DNA from: an uncultured Alphaproteobacteria bacterium
GTDB lineage: Bacteria > Pseudomonadota > Alphaproteobacteria > HIMB59 > GCA-002718135
Reading direction: 5' to 3'
NCBI GenBank assembly: GCA_902615745.1
Contig: CACMQB010000003.1
Coordinates: forward strand, 1 to 64,000
Length of the DNA: 64,000 nt
The translations under genes were made by a program, and so were the position numbers. Below, piece after piece: positions 8,916 through 18,220 of this stretch. The stretch's first letter is position 1; every line of letters begins with the position of its first letter. The notes under the pieces were generated by a model. That model did not search any database. It was not told the origin of the DNA and was given only the letters and a program-made list of their open reading frames with translations.

Positions 8916-9653
8916 TTATAAAGTCCACCCTCCATCAATTAAGTTTAATGTTCCAGTAACAAAGTCTGATTCATCGCTTGCTAAATAAGTTGCAAGAGAT
9001 GCTATTTCTTCTGGTTGTGCTAATCTTCCCATTGCCTGTCTTGCTATAAAGTCTGATCTTGCTTTAACAGGATCATCGGCCATATTAACTCTACCCTCCC
9101 AAGAAGGTGTTTCAACAGTTCCTGGTAAAATAGCGTTACAGCGAATTCCATCTTTAATATGATCAATAGCTATGGCTTTTACAAAACCATTTAATGCTGC
9201 TTTTGTAGTTCCATAGATAAACCTATTAGGCACACCTTTAACATTAGATGCAGCAGAAGAAACAATAACGATATTACCTTTTTTTTCTTTTAACATTTTC
9301 GGCAAAAGATTGTATGTCATTAAATATGCAGAAAATATATTAACATTGATTGATCGTGAAAATTCATCTTCATCACAATCAAGAATTGTTCCGTGATGTA
9401 CAAAACCTACTGCGTGAAATAAAACATCTATCTTGTCTACAGAAGAACAAAAGGCCTCTACATCTTTTTTGTTTGTTGAATCCAATTTCATAGTTTGGAT
9501 ACTGTCATTATCTTTTTTTAAATCATTTAGCTTATCTTCATTAATATCAGTTGCTAAAACTTTAGCCCCTTCATTTGCGAATTTAAGGGCGGTTGCTCTT
9601 CCAATACCTTGTGCAGCTGCAGTAACTATAATATTTTTTTTATTTAATCTCAT
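8916..9653 (-). CDS. SDR-family dehydrogenase (DHRS6 / 2-keto-3-deoxy-L-fuconate dehydrogenase-like)
   Basis: TAAAQGIGRATA, YGTTKAALNGFVKAIA, RCNAILPGTVETPSW, VTGTLNLIDGGWT. Confidence 0.85.
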   Translation of the reverse strand: MRLNKKNIIVTAAAQGIGRATALKFANEGAKVLATDINEDKLNDLKKDNDSIQTMKLDSTNKKDVEAFCSSVDKIDVLFHAVGFVHHGTILDCDEDEFSRSINVNIFSAYLMTYNLLPKMLKEKKGNIVIVSSAASNVKGVPNRFIYGTTKAALNGFVKAIAIDHIKDGIRCNAILPGTVETPSWEGRVNMADDPVKARSDFIARQAMGRLAQPEEIASLATYLASDESDFVTGTLNLIDGGWTL

Positions 9654-9789
9654 ATGTTAGCACAATATGTCTATTTTTAGCATTAACAGACTTTATTTTG
9701 AATTCAATAAATAAAGAGGCTCATAATATTAGTCATTTATAAAATATATCAATTTTAAATTAATTAATAATAATTTATTAGATACTAAT

Positions 9790-10773
9790 ATGAATTTTCT
9801 TTTAACGGGTGGCGCAGGATATATCGGAAGTCATGCCGCTCTTTCTCTTCTAGATGCTGGTCATAGTGTTCATATTATTGATGATTTATCTACTGGAAAC
9901 GAAAGTCTTATTCCTAAAAATGCAATTTTTACAAAATGTAATATTAATGATGAAGAAGTAATTTCTGAGCTTATAAAATCTAATAACTTTGATTTATTAA
10001 TGCACTTTGCTGGTTTTATTCAAGTTGAAGAGTCTGTTAAATATCCACGGAAATATTTTGATAATAATACTGAGAATGCAACTAAACTATTTGAAACTTG
10101 TAAAAATAATGGATTAAATAAAATAGTATTTTCTTCAACAGCTGCTGCATACGGATCGGTAAATGAAAATAAATTAATTGATGAAAATACAAATTTAAAT
10201 CCTCAAAATCCATATGCTGAATCTAAAATAAAAACAGAAAATTTTTTATTTGAAAATAAGAATGACTTCAAATTTATAATATTACGATACTTCAACGTTG
10301 CTGGTGCAGATAAAAAATTAAGAGCAGGACAAATATCTAAAAGATCGACACATTTAATTAAAATTTTATCTGAAGTTGTTGTAGGTAAAAGAGATCATAT
10401 TGAAATATACGGAAATGATTATGATACGCCTGATGGAACAGCTATTAGAGACTATATACATGTCTCTGATCTTGCTGATATCCATCTAGAAGTAGCAAAA
10501 TATTTAATAGAAAATTCAGAATCTAATTTATTTAATTGTGGTTATGGAAATGGTTTTAGTGTTTTGGATGTTATAAATACTGCAAATAAAATCACACAAA
10601 ATAAAATTAATTATAAATTTACAAAAAGAAGAGATGGAGATGTTGAAAAATTAATTGCAGAAACTTCAAAAATATTAAAACATATTAATTGGAAACCTAA
10701 ATATAATGATCTAAGCGAAATTATTAATTCATCAATTAAGTGGGAAGAAAAAATTAATGGATCAAATACATAA
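9790..10773 (+). CDS. galE: UDP-glucose 4-epimerase
   Basis: LTGGAGYIGSHAALSLL, SSTAAAYGS, NPYAESK, LRYFNVAGAD, RDYIHVSDLA. Confidence 0.93.
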   Translation: MNFLLTGGAGYIGSHAALSLLDAGHSVHIIDDLSTGNESLIPKNAIFTKCNINDEEVISELIKSNNFDLLMHFAGFIQVEESVKYPRKYFDNNTENATKLFETCKNNGLNKIVFSSTAAAYGSVNENKLIDENTNLNPQNPYAESKIKTENFLFENKNDFKFIILRYFNVAGADKKLRAGQISKRSTHLIKILSEVVVGKRDHIEIYGNDYDTPDGTAIRDYIHVSDLADIHLEVAKYLIENSESNLFNCGYGNGFSVLDVINTANKITQNKINYKFTKRRDGDVEKLIAETSKILKHINWKPKYNDLSEIINSSIKWEEKINGSNT

Positions 10774-11806
10774 AAGAATTTTTATCAGAAATGATAACAA
10801 GGAACTTTATCTTTATGGGTATAAAGAACATATAGATTCCCCTAGCCAACAACTTGAGGTATCAGAAATTCCAAAACCTCATATGAGATGGAACCCATCA
10901 AGGGAAGAATGGGTTACCTATTCTGCGGGAAGAAAAAATAGAACATCATTTCCGCCAAAAGAATATTGTCCACTATGCCCAGGAGCAAATTTAAATTATC
11001 CAACAGAAATACCATTTTCAAACTTCGAAGTTGCAGTCTTTCCAAATCGTTGGGCAAGTTTTAATCATAAAGGTGAAAATATATTTTTAGAAAATATTTT
11101 GAGTAAACCCTCAAAAGGGGAATGTGAAGTAGTTGTCTATTCATCGGAACATCTTGATACAATTTCTGAAATGCCTCTAGAAAGAATACAATTGTTAACT
11201 AAAGTTTGGATAGATAGGTATATGGAGTTACAAAAAAAACCAGATGTTAAATATGTGTTACCATTTGAAAACAGAGGTGAGGAATGTGGCGTTACCTTAC
11301 ATCATCCCCATGGTCAAATATATGCATACCCTTTTATTCCTCCTGCAATAGAAAAAGAAATAAGGTCATTTAAAAAAGAAAACTTTTTATTTAATATTAT
11401 GAGTCAACTAGAAGAAAAATATTATGTGTATCAAAATAAAAATTTTATTGCAGCTGTACCACCTTTTGCTAGATATGCTTATGAAGTATGGATAATACCT
11501 AGAAATCGAGTTGAAGGTCCTTGGAAATTTAATGATGAGCAAATTGAAGATTTTTCTAAATGTATTCAGCAAGTCGTTAAGGGATATGATAATTTTCTTA
11601 ATAAAAGATGTCCATATATAATGGGTTTACACGCATCTCCTGAATTAAATGATAATGACTTTCATTTTCATGTAGAATTTTATCCGCCTTTACGACATGG
11701 GGATAAACCAAAAATTTTAGCTGGATCAGAATCAATGGCTGGTGTTTTTATAATGGATGTATTGCCTGAAGATTCTGCTAAAGTGTTAAGAAAATTTATG
11801 TCATGA
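10757..11806 (+). CDS. galT: Galactose-1-phosphate uridylyltransferase
   Basis: CPLCPG, NRWASF, active-site LHHPHGQIYAYPFIPP, HFHVEFYPP. Confidence 0.92.
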   Translation: MDQIHKRIFIRNDNKELYLYGYKEHIDSPSQQLEVSEIPKPHMRWNPSREEWVTYSAGRKNRTSFPPKEYCPLCPGANLNYPTEIPFSNFEVAVFPNRWASFNHKGENIFLENILSKPSKGECEVVVYSSEHLDTISEMPLERIQLLTKVWIDRYMELQKKPDVKYVLPFENRGEECGVTLHHPHGQIYAYPFIPPAIEKEIRSFKKENFLFNIMSQLEEKYYVYQNKNFIAAVPPFARYAYEVWIIPRNRVEGPWKFNDEQIEDFSKCIQQVVKGYDNFLNKRCPYIMGLHASPELNDNDFHFHVEFYPPLRHGDKPKILAGSESMAGVFIMDVLPEDSAKVLRKFMS

Positions 11807-12222
11807 AAACAATAGAAGAAAAAATAAATTACTACAAAGAAAGCTTAGATTTGTTTGATGATGGAATGGATAAGTACAAATTTTTAATAGACCAAGCAAA
11901 AAATGCAAAGAAATTTCCTGAGGAATTTAGAGATGAAACTTTTAAAGTTTCTGGGTGTCAAGCACAGGTATGGCTTGTTCCAAAATTAAATGAAAATATT
12001 CTTTCTTTTTATTATGACTCTGATGCTTTTATATCAAAAGGAATGGTGACTATTTTATGTGATATTTATGGTGATAGAAATCCTGTTGAGATTAAAAACT
12101 CTGATTTTAATATGCTAAATATTCTTGAATTGGATACACTCTTAACACCGGGAAGAAGAAATGGTGTGTATTCAATGCTAGAAAAAATAAAAGAGTACGC
12201 AAAGTCATACTCAAATAATTAG
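11803..12222 (+). CDS. sufE: SufE family Fe-S cluster assembly protein
   Basis: 139 aa; KVSGCQAQVWLVPKL around conserved Cys; TPGRRNGVYSMLEKIK. Confidence 0.88.
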   Translation: MKTIEEKINYYKESLDLFDDGMDKYKFLIDQAKNAKKFPEEFRDETFKVSGCQAQVWLVPKLNENILSFYYDSDAFISKGMVTILCDIYGDRNPVEIKNSDFNMLNILELDTLLTPGRRNGVYSMLEKIKEYAKSYSNN

Positions 12223-12223
12223 A

Positions 12224-12829
12224 ATGTTTTACGAACCTAAAAATGGTCATCCATTTAAAATAGATCCATACAAAGCTTTAGTTTTTCCTAGACCTATTGG
12301 TTGGATTTCTTCAGTAAGTAAAAAAGGAATTCCAAACTTAGCTCCCTACTCTTACTTCAATGCTGTAGCAGATGAACCTCCGCAAGTAATGTTTTGTTCA
12401 AATGGAGATTCTGCCTATGGTGGCTATAAGGATTCACTTACAAATATACTTTCAACAAAAGAGTTTGTTGTTAATTTTGCAACTGCAAAGACGAGGGATG
12501 CGATGAATATAAGTTCGTCAAACTATAAACCTAATGAAGATGAATTTGTTGCTGCAAAGTTAAAAAAGAGAAAATCTAAACTTGTAAAACCTCCATCAGT
12601 TAATGATAGTCCAGTTAATTTAGAGTGTAAGTTACTTAAAACATTAAAACTTAAAACAAATACTAAAAAAATTTCTACCATGATTATTGGGGAGATTATT
12701 GGAATATATATTAACAATAAATTTATAAAAAATGGAAGAATAGATAGTGTTTCAATGCGATATGTCTCTCGTATGGGTTACTCAGAATATACTACAGTAT
12801 CTTCAAAATTTAACTTAAGAAGGCCATAA
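12224..12829 (+). CDS. Flavin reductase family protein (FMN-binding split barrel)
   Basis: PRPIGWISSVSKKGIPNLAPYSYFNAVADEPPQVMFCS; MRYVSRMGYSEYTTV. Confidence 0.88.
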   Translation: MFYEPKNGHPFKIDPYKALVFPRPIGWISSVSKKGIPNLAPYSYFNAVADEPPQVMFCSNGDSAYGGYKDSLTNILSTKEFVVNFATAKTRDAMNISSSNYKPNEDEFVAAKLKKRKSKLVKPPSVNDSPVNLECKLLKTLKLKTNTKKISTMIIGEIIGIYINNKFIKNGRIDSVSMRYVSRMGYSEYTTVSSKFNLRRP

Positions 12830-12883
12830 ACAGTATTTTAATATGATTTTATTTTATAAAGTTTTATGTTAGTTTCTAGGTAA

Positions 12884-13960
12884 ATGACTGAAAATAAATT
12901 GCTTTTACCTGGAAAACTTTTGAATCCAAATCAAATTTTAGAAAACGATTCTAGACTCGATTATAGATTAAAAAAATTAATTATTGAACAGAATTTAGGA
13001 GAGCAAAATAATAATGAAATAAAAGTTTCCCCTTCATCATCTTTAAAAGAAAAGTATGAAAATATAGCTGAACAGGAACCAAATGTTGAAAAGATGATGG
13101 CAAATCTATTTGAAGATGTTGAACTACTTGAAAATATTGATGAAGATAAAATATCAATAATTGGTGAAGATAAAAATGAAATAGACATTTATATTAGTAA
13201 ACCAAAACTTTATAATTCTTCTTTGCCTTGTATATTACATATACATGGAGGTGGTATGGGTTTAATGGGAGCTGACACTATATGTTATAAATTTTGGAGA
13301 AATTATTTAGCTTCAAAAAATCTTTTAGTTGTCGGGGTAGATTTTAGAAATTCTGCAGGAAGACTTGGTAATTATAAATACCCAAGTGGTTTAAATGATT
13401 GTATGAGCACTCTCAATTGGGTTAACAATAAAAAAAAAGAGCTTAATATATCAAAAGTTATAATATCTGGTGAATCTGGTGGTGGTAATCTAAGTTTAGC
13501 ATTGTCTCTAAAGGTAAATAAAGAAAACAAAAATAATTTAGTGCAAGGTACTTATGCTTTATGTCCATTTATTTATGGAGATTACTTAAATCCTGATCCA
13601 AAACTTCCATCACTTACAGAAAATGATAATTATTTTATTGATACAAATTTTGGTGCAGTTTTAGCGTCTGTTTACAATGTCGATTCTAATTACAAAGATG
13701 ATTTTCTTGCTTGGCCATATTGGGCAGATGAAATAAATTTAAAAAACTTGAAACCTCACGTTATTTCAGTAAATGAACTTGACCCACTACGGGATGAAGG
13801 ATTAGCTTATTATAGGAAGCTTAGTAAAGTAGGAGTAGAAGTTTATAGCAGGACAGTTAATGGTACTTTTCATGCTGCAGATGTATTGTGTTTAAAAGCT
13901 ATACCGGAAATATGCCATTCAACTTTAAATGATATTTCAACATTTGCTCATAATGTTTGA
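12884..13960 (+). CDS. Alpha/beta hydrolase (HSL/esterase-lipase type)
   Basis: IHGGGMG oxyanion motif, ISGESGGGNLSLALS nucleophile elbow. Confidence 0.85.
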   Translation: MTENKLLLPGKLLNPNQILENDSRLDYRLKKLIIEQNLGEQNNNEIKVSPSSSLKEKYENIAEQEPNVEKMMANLFEDVELLENIDEDKISIIGEDKNEIDIYISKPKLYNSSLPCILHIHGGGMGLMGADTICYKFWRNYLASKNLLVVGVDFRNSAGRLGNYKYPSGLNDCMSTLNWVNNKKKELNISKVIISGESGGGNLSLALSLKVNKENKNNLVQGTYALCPFIYGDYLNPDPKLPSLTENDNYFIDTNFGAVLASVYNVDSNYKDDFLAWPYWADEINLKNLKPHVISVNELDPLRDEGLAYYRKLSKVGVEVYSRTVNGTFHAADVLCLKAIPEICHSTLNDISTFAHNV

Positions 13961-13996
13961 ATAGGTATCAATTAGACAATTTAAAATAATTGAAAA

Positions 13997-14776
13997 ATGA
14001 GTGATTATAAACCTTTCAATCTTCCAAAATTAATGGTTGCACCAAACGGATCAAAAAGAATGAAAATAGATCATGAAAGTATTCCTATAACAATTAGTGA
14101 AATTTGTAGCACAGCTAAAGCTTGTTATAATTCAGGTGCTGAAGCTCTACATTTTCACGTTAGAAATAATGATGGCTTGCATGTTTTGGATTCTGGACTT
14201 TATAAAGAAGCTCTAGCAGAGCTTAATTTGATTGTTCCAAAAATGCATTTACAAATTACAACTGAGACAATTGGAATTTACTCTCCAGAGCATATGCGAA
14301 ATTTAATTTACAATGTTGATACGCCGGGAATTTCAATAGGAATTAAAGAAATGATTCCTTCTGGGAATCCAACAAATGAAGATATTAAAGTTTACAAATA
14401 TTTAGTTGAAAAAGAGACTAAAATTCAACATATTTTTTACTTCCCTGAAGAATTAGAAATACTTTCAAAATTAATAAAAGTAGCAGAACTTCCAAATGAA
14501 AATACGTGGTGCATGTTTACAATTGGTCATTACACAGGACGTAAAAGTGATCCAAACCTAATTCCAATGTTTTTAGATCATAAGAAAAAAAATCAGATAA
14601 ATGGTGATTGGGCTGTTTGTGCTTTTAGTGTTGAAGAAAAAGAATGTATTAAAAAAGCAATTAATCTAAATGGTAACATAAGAGTAGGTTTTGAAAACTC
14701 TATTAATATGTTTGATGGTAGCGTAGCTCTTAATAATGAATCAAAAGTAAAAGAAGTATTTGAATATATTAATTAA
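13997..14776 (+). CDS. BKACE-family (3-keto-5-aminohexanoate cleavage enzyme-like) protein
   Basis: KLMVAPNGSKR, GAEALHFHVRNNDG (metal-binding HxH), ITTETIG, VGFENSI. Confidence 0.8.
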   Translation: MSDYKPFNLPKLMVAPNGSKRMKIDHESIPITISEICSTAKACYNSGAEALHFHVRNNDGLHVLDSGLYKEALAELNLIVPKMHLQITTETIGIYSPEHMRNLIYNVDTPGISIGIKEMIPSGNPTNEDIKVYKYLVEKETKIQHIFYFPEELEILSKLIKVAELPNENTWCMFTIGHYTGRKSDPNLIPMFLDHKKKNQINGDWAVCAFSVEEKECIKKAINLNGNIRVGFENSINMFDGSVALNNESKVKEVFEYIN

Positions 14777-16232
14777 AATTTTTTAAATTACTAATAATAA
14801 AATTATTTAAAGAATTATTTTTCTTGAAAGTCTGTAATATAAATCGATCAGGTCTGACAAGGATTGCATCTGCATTAAATTTTTTTAAGATTTTAGTTAA
14901 TTCCTTGTATGAACTTTCTTTAACTATTTTAATTTTGTTTGACATTTTTTTTAATTTTAACTTTTTGGAAACTATTAATATTGGTTCAAATGAAAATAAT
15001 TCATCAAAAGATTTTGATTTTGAAATATTAAATTTAGGAAAAATTCTTCCTCTATTTTTATCCAATGTAGAGCCTAATCCAGGACCAAGTTCTGGTTTAA
15101 TAGATTTCATAGTTTTAGAACCATTGCTCTGATCAGATATTGTATTTGATATTTTATAAGACCGCATTGCATTTATAAATTCACCCATTTTCATTGTAGT
15201 TTCAATATATTCTTTTACATTTGAAAATCGTTCTTTTTGGAAAGAATTAAGGATTTTTTCATTATGTTTTTTTTTAACACAATAAATTATTTTCCAACTT
15301 AGGTTTGATACATCTCTTATACCAGCACACATTCCTTGTCCCATAAAAGGTGGCATTAAATGAGCAGCATCACCCGCTATAAATACTCTTCCATTACGCC
15401 ATTTATTTGCAATAGCAGACTTGAATGTATAAATTACCTTTCTTTCAATTATTGCCTCATTTGGTTTTAACCAAGGCTGCAAAAATTTCCAAATAAATTT
15501 ATCTGTTAGAACTTTTTTTTCATTTTCATTTTTTTTTAATGCAAATTCCCATCTTCTCCTTTTTCCAACATTTCTGCAATATGTTGCTGGTCTTTTTGGG
15601 TTAGAATATTGAATTGTTCTATCAGGAAGATTTTTTTTTTTATTAAGAATAAGATCTATAACAGCCCACTTTTGAGTAAAACCTAAATTGCTGAATTTAG
15701 ACTTGATTGATTTTCTTGTAATTGAGTTAGCACCATCACAACCAACCAAATACTTACTTTTAAATATATTAATCTTCAAAGTTTCGGTATCTTGGAAAAC
15801 TACTTTAACAAAATCTTTTGAATTTATAATTTTTTTTACATTTGCATTTTGTATAGATTTAAATTTTTTGTATGACTTTAAGTTATGGCGTATTACACGT
15901 TCAAAATCTGGCTGATGAAACCGGTAACTTGGATAGCATCCATTTTCAGTTATTTCTTTTGGTCTGGGCCAATCTAATAAAACATTACCTTTATTATCAA
16001 CAAATTTAGTTCCCTTATTAATTATAGTATAATTTTTAAATTTTTCTTTAATACCAATAGTCTCGAATACTCTCATAACTTCATCATCAAAGTGAACAGC
16101 TCGTGGTAAGGGATATAAATTTTTTTCCTTCTCTAACATAAGAATTGATAAATTTCTTTTCGCAAGCAAACTTGCAAGCGTTCCACCTGTTGGTCCAAAA
16201 CCTATGATAATTACATCAAAGAAATTATTCAT
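14769..16232 (-). CDS. FAD-dependent aromatic monooxygenase (MhpA / 3-(3-hydroxyphenyl)propionate hydroxylase-like)
   Basis: IIGFGPTGGTLASLLAKR, YLVGCDGANSITR, GRVFIAGDAAHLMPPFMGQGMCAGIRDVSNLSWKI. Confidence 0.88.
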   Translation of the reverse strand: MNNFFDVIIIGFGPTGGTLASLLAKRNLSILMLEKEKNLYPLPRAVHFDDEVMRVFETIGIKEKFKNYTIINKGTKFVDNKGNVLLDWPRPKEITENGCYPSYRFHQPDFERVIRHNLKSYKKFKSIQNANVKKIINSKDFVKVVFQDTETLKINIFKSKYLVGCDGANSITRKSIKSKFSNLGFTQKWAVIDLILNKKKNLPDRTIQYSNPKRPATYCRNVGKRRRWEFALKKNENEKKVLTDKFIWKFLQPWLKPNEAIIERKVIYTFKSAIANKWRNGRVFIAGDAAHLMPPFMGQGMCAGIRDVSNLSWKIIYCVKKKHNEKILNSFQKERFSNVKEYIETTMKMGEFINAMRSYKISNTISDQSNGSKTMKSIKPELGPGLGSTLDKNRGRIFPKFNISKSKSFDELFSFEPILIVSKKLKLKKMSNKIKIVKESSYKELTKILKKFNADAILVRPDRFILQTFKKNNSLNNFIISNLKNFN

Positions 16233-16241
16233 CCTTAAAGA

Positions 16242-17216
16242 TTATTTTTTATTTTGAATATTTGAATAAAGCCAAGGACAATCAATTAATAATGGAGCTT
16301 GCTTACCTTTTGAAGCTGTATCCAATCTTTTTTCTCTGAATTTAATTCTATCTTCGTCAGACATATAAAGTCTTTCATGACCCCAAAAACTTGGACCATC
16401 AAATGTTTCTAATGGTTTCCATGTATTCTGGTCTATAATTCTTCCTCCCCAACCATTTTCAACAAAAAATCCAGATGGGGTGTTAGAATAGAATGATGTC
16501 ATATAATCATTTGTATGCCTTCCTAAGGTATAAGCAATTGCATCTTTTTTGTATTGTAAAAGATCATAGCCCTGACCAACATCATCTAAACTATTATACT
16601 CAACCATAAAGTGATGAAATCCTTCTTTACCAGATTCAAAAAAAGCGAAACTGTGATGCCTTCCATTAACATGAAAAAAACAAAGTGATATTGGAGTATT
16701 ACTATAATCAGTGATTTTAAAACCTAATATATTTTTATAAAAAGGGATTAGGGATTTTACATCTTTAACATTAATAACAATATGCCCCATTCCATAAGGG
16801 CCTGTTTTAAAACCAGATATTGGACGCCCTGGAACAAAAGGCTCTTCATCCTTCATAGGATTGTAAACAATTTCAATTCTATTACCTTGAGGATCATAAA
16901 AAAAAATCAATTCCTCAACAAATCTTTTATCACATAAATTTTTATCAGCATAAACAACTTCTATGTTGTTTTTCTCTAACTTATTTGCATAAAATTCAAT
17001 GTCATTTTTAGTTTCAACTTCCCAACCCATAAATGCCATATTTTCACCGGTATCACCAGTAATAGCAAGCCTTTGTTTATGATCATCCATTCTGAAACTA
17101 AGAGCACCTTTGGCGCGATCAACTTGTTGCATGCCTAAGCATTTTTGAGAAAACTCTGACCAATCCTCTATCTTATCTGAATTAACACCTATGTAGCTTA
17201 ATGAACTTATTGGCAT
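16242..17216 (-). CDS. VOC-family extradiol ring-cleavage dioxygenase (2,3-dihydroxybiphenyl/catechol 2,3-dioxygenase-like)
   Basis: Two VOC modules; candidate metal ligands in GHIVINV, GFHHFMVEY and FFVENGWGGRIID. Confidence 0.82.
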   Translation of the reverse strand: MPISSLSYIGVNSDKIEDWSEFSQKCLGMQQVDRAKGALSFRMDDHKQRLAITGDTGENMAFMGWEVETKNDIEFYANKLEKNNIEVVYADKNLCDKRFVEELIFFYDPQGNRIEIVYNPMKDEEPFVPGRPISGFKTGPYGMGHIVINVKDVKSLIPFYKNILGFKITDYSNTPISLCFFHVNGRHHSFAFFESGKEGFHHFMVEYNSLDDVGQGYDLLQYKKDAIAYTLGRHTNDYMTSFYSNTPSGFFVENGWGGRIIDQNTWKPLETFDGPSFWGHERLYMSDEDRIKFREKRLDTASKGKQAPLLIDCPWLYSNIQNKK

Positions 17217-17225
17217 TTGTTTTTA

Positions 17226-18080
17226 TTATAGAACTTCATTTTGCAGAGTATTAGATAAAGTACCAATCTCAGAAATAGTGATATCAACTTTATCACCCTC
17301 TTTAAGATAAATTGGAGGATTTCTTTTAAAACCCACGCCGCCGGGTGTTCCTGTAACTAAAACATCGCCAGCTCTCCATGGAAGTGCTTTGGAAACATAA
17401 GATATTAAAAAGGGAAGATCAAAAATTAGTTGACTTAAAGAAGCGCTTTGCATCACTTCACCATTTAAATATGTTTTAATTGTAAGCTGTTTATAATCAT
17501 CAATGTCTTGAGCCAAAACCATATGAGGACCAAAACTTCCAGTTTTCTTAAAATTTTTTCCCATTCCAAATGTAGATTTAGTGTGACGTTGCCAATCTCT
17601 TACAGAGCCATCATTGTAACAAGAATAACCAGCAATATATTTTAGAGCATCATCTTCACTTAAATGACTTTCAGAATCCTTCATTATTAGTGCCATTTCA
17701 CCTTCGAAATCTAAATTATCTGAAGCTTTAGGTATTATCATATTTTCCATGTGCGCTACCTGACTATCATTAAATCTTTGGAATATTACTGGATTATCTG
17801 CAATAGTTTTTTCAGTTTCTTTGACATGTTCATGATAATTTAATCCTACACATATAATCTTACTAGGATTGGGTATAACTGGTAAAAGTTTTATAGAATT
17901 AATATCAATATCTCCGGGATTATTTTTTGCGTAACTTCTACCTTCTTCAAGGCAATTAAATTGAATTAATTCTTTGAGAGATTTTATATTATTAATTTGT
18001 CCTGTAAGGTCAGTTACTTTATTATTAAATACTATACCGAATCTTTCTTCATTATTGTTTAAAAAAGAAATAAAGTTCAT
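17226..18080 (-). CDS. Fumarylacetoacetate hydrolase family protein
   Basis: IICVGLNYHEHVKET, DFEGEMALIMKD, GYSCYNDGSVRDWQ, DVLVTGTPGGVGF; start taken at MNFISFLNNN. Confidence 0.88.
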   Translation of the reverse strand: MNFISFLNNNEERFGIVFNNKVTDLTGQINNIKSLKELIQFNCLEEGRSYAKNNPGDIDINSIKLLPVIPNPSKIICVGLNYHEHVKETEKTIADNPVIFQRFNDSQVAHMENMIIPKASDNLDFEGEMALIMKDSESHLSEDDALKYIAGYSCYNDGSVRDWQRHTKSTFGMGKNFKKTGSFGPHMVLAQDIDDYKQLTIKTYLNGEVMQSASLSQLIFDLPFLISYVSKALPWRAGDVLVTGTPGGVGFKRNPPIYLKEGDKVDITISEIGTLSNTLQNEVL

Positions 18081-18135
18081 AATTTTTATATTATTGTTAT
18101 ATACTGACATTTCTATATGCAAGTAAAATAGACAA

Positions 18136-18220
18136 GGGAGTATGGCGGAACTGGTAGACGCGCCGGATTCAAAATCCGGTCACTTCGGTGGTGTGGGTTC
18201 GATTCCCTCTACTCCTACCA
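18136..18220 (+). tRNA. tRNA-Leu (anticodon CAA)
   Basis: Acceptor GGGAGTA/TACTCCT (first pair G-U), D-loop ggcggaactggtagacg, anticodon stem CCGGA-TTCAAAA-TCCGG, T-loop GGTTCGATTCC, encoded ACCA end. Confidence 0.96.
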
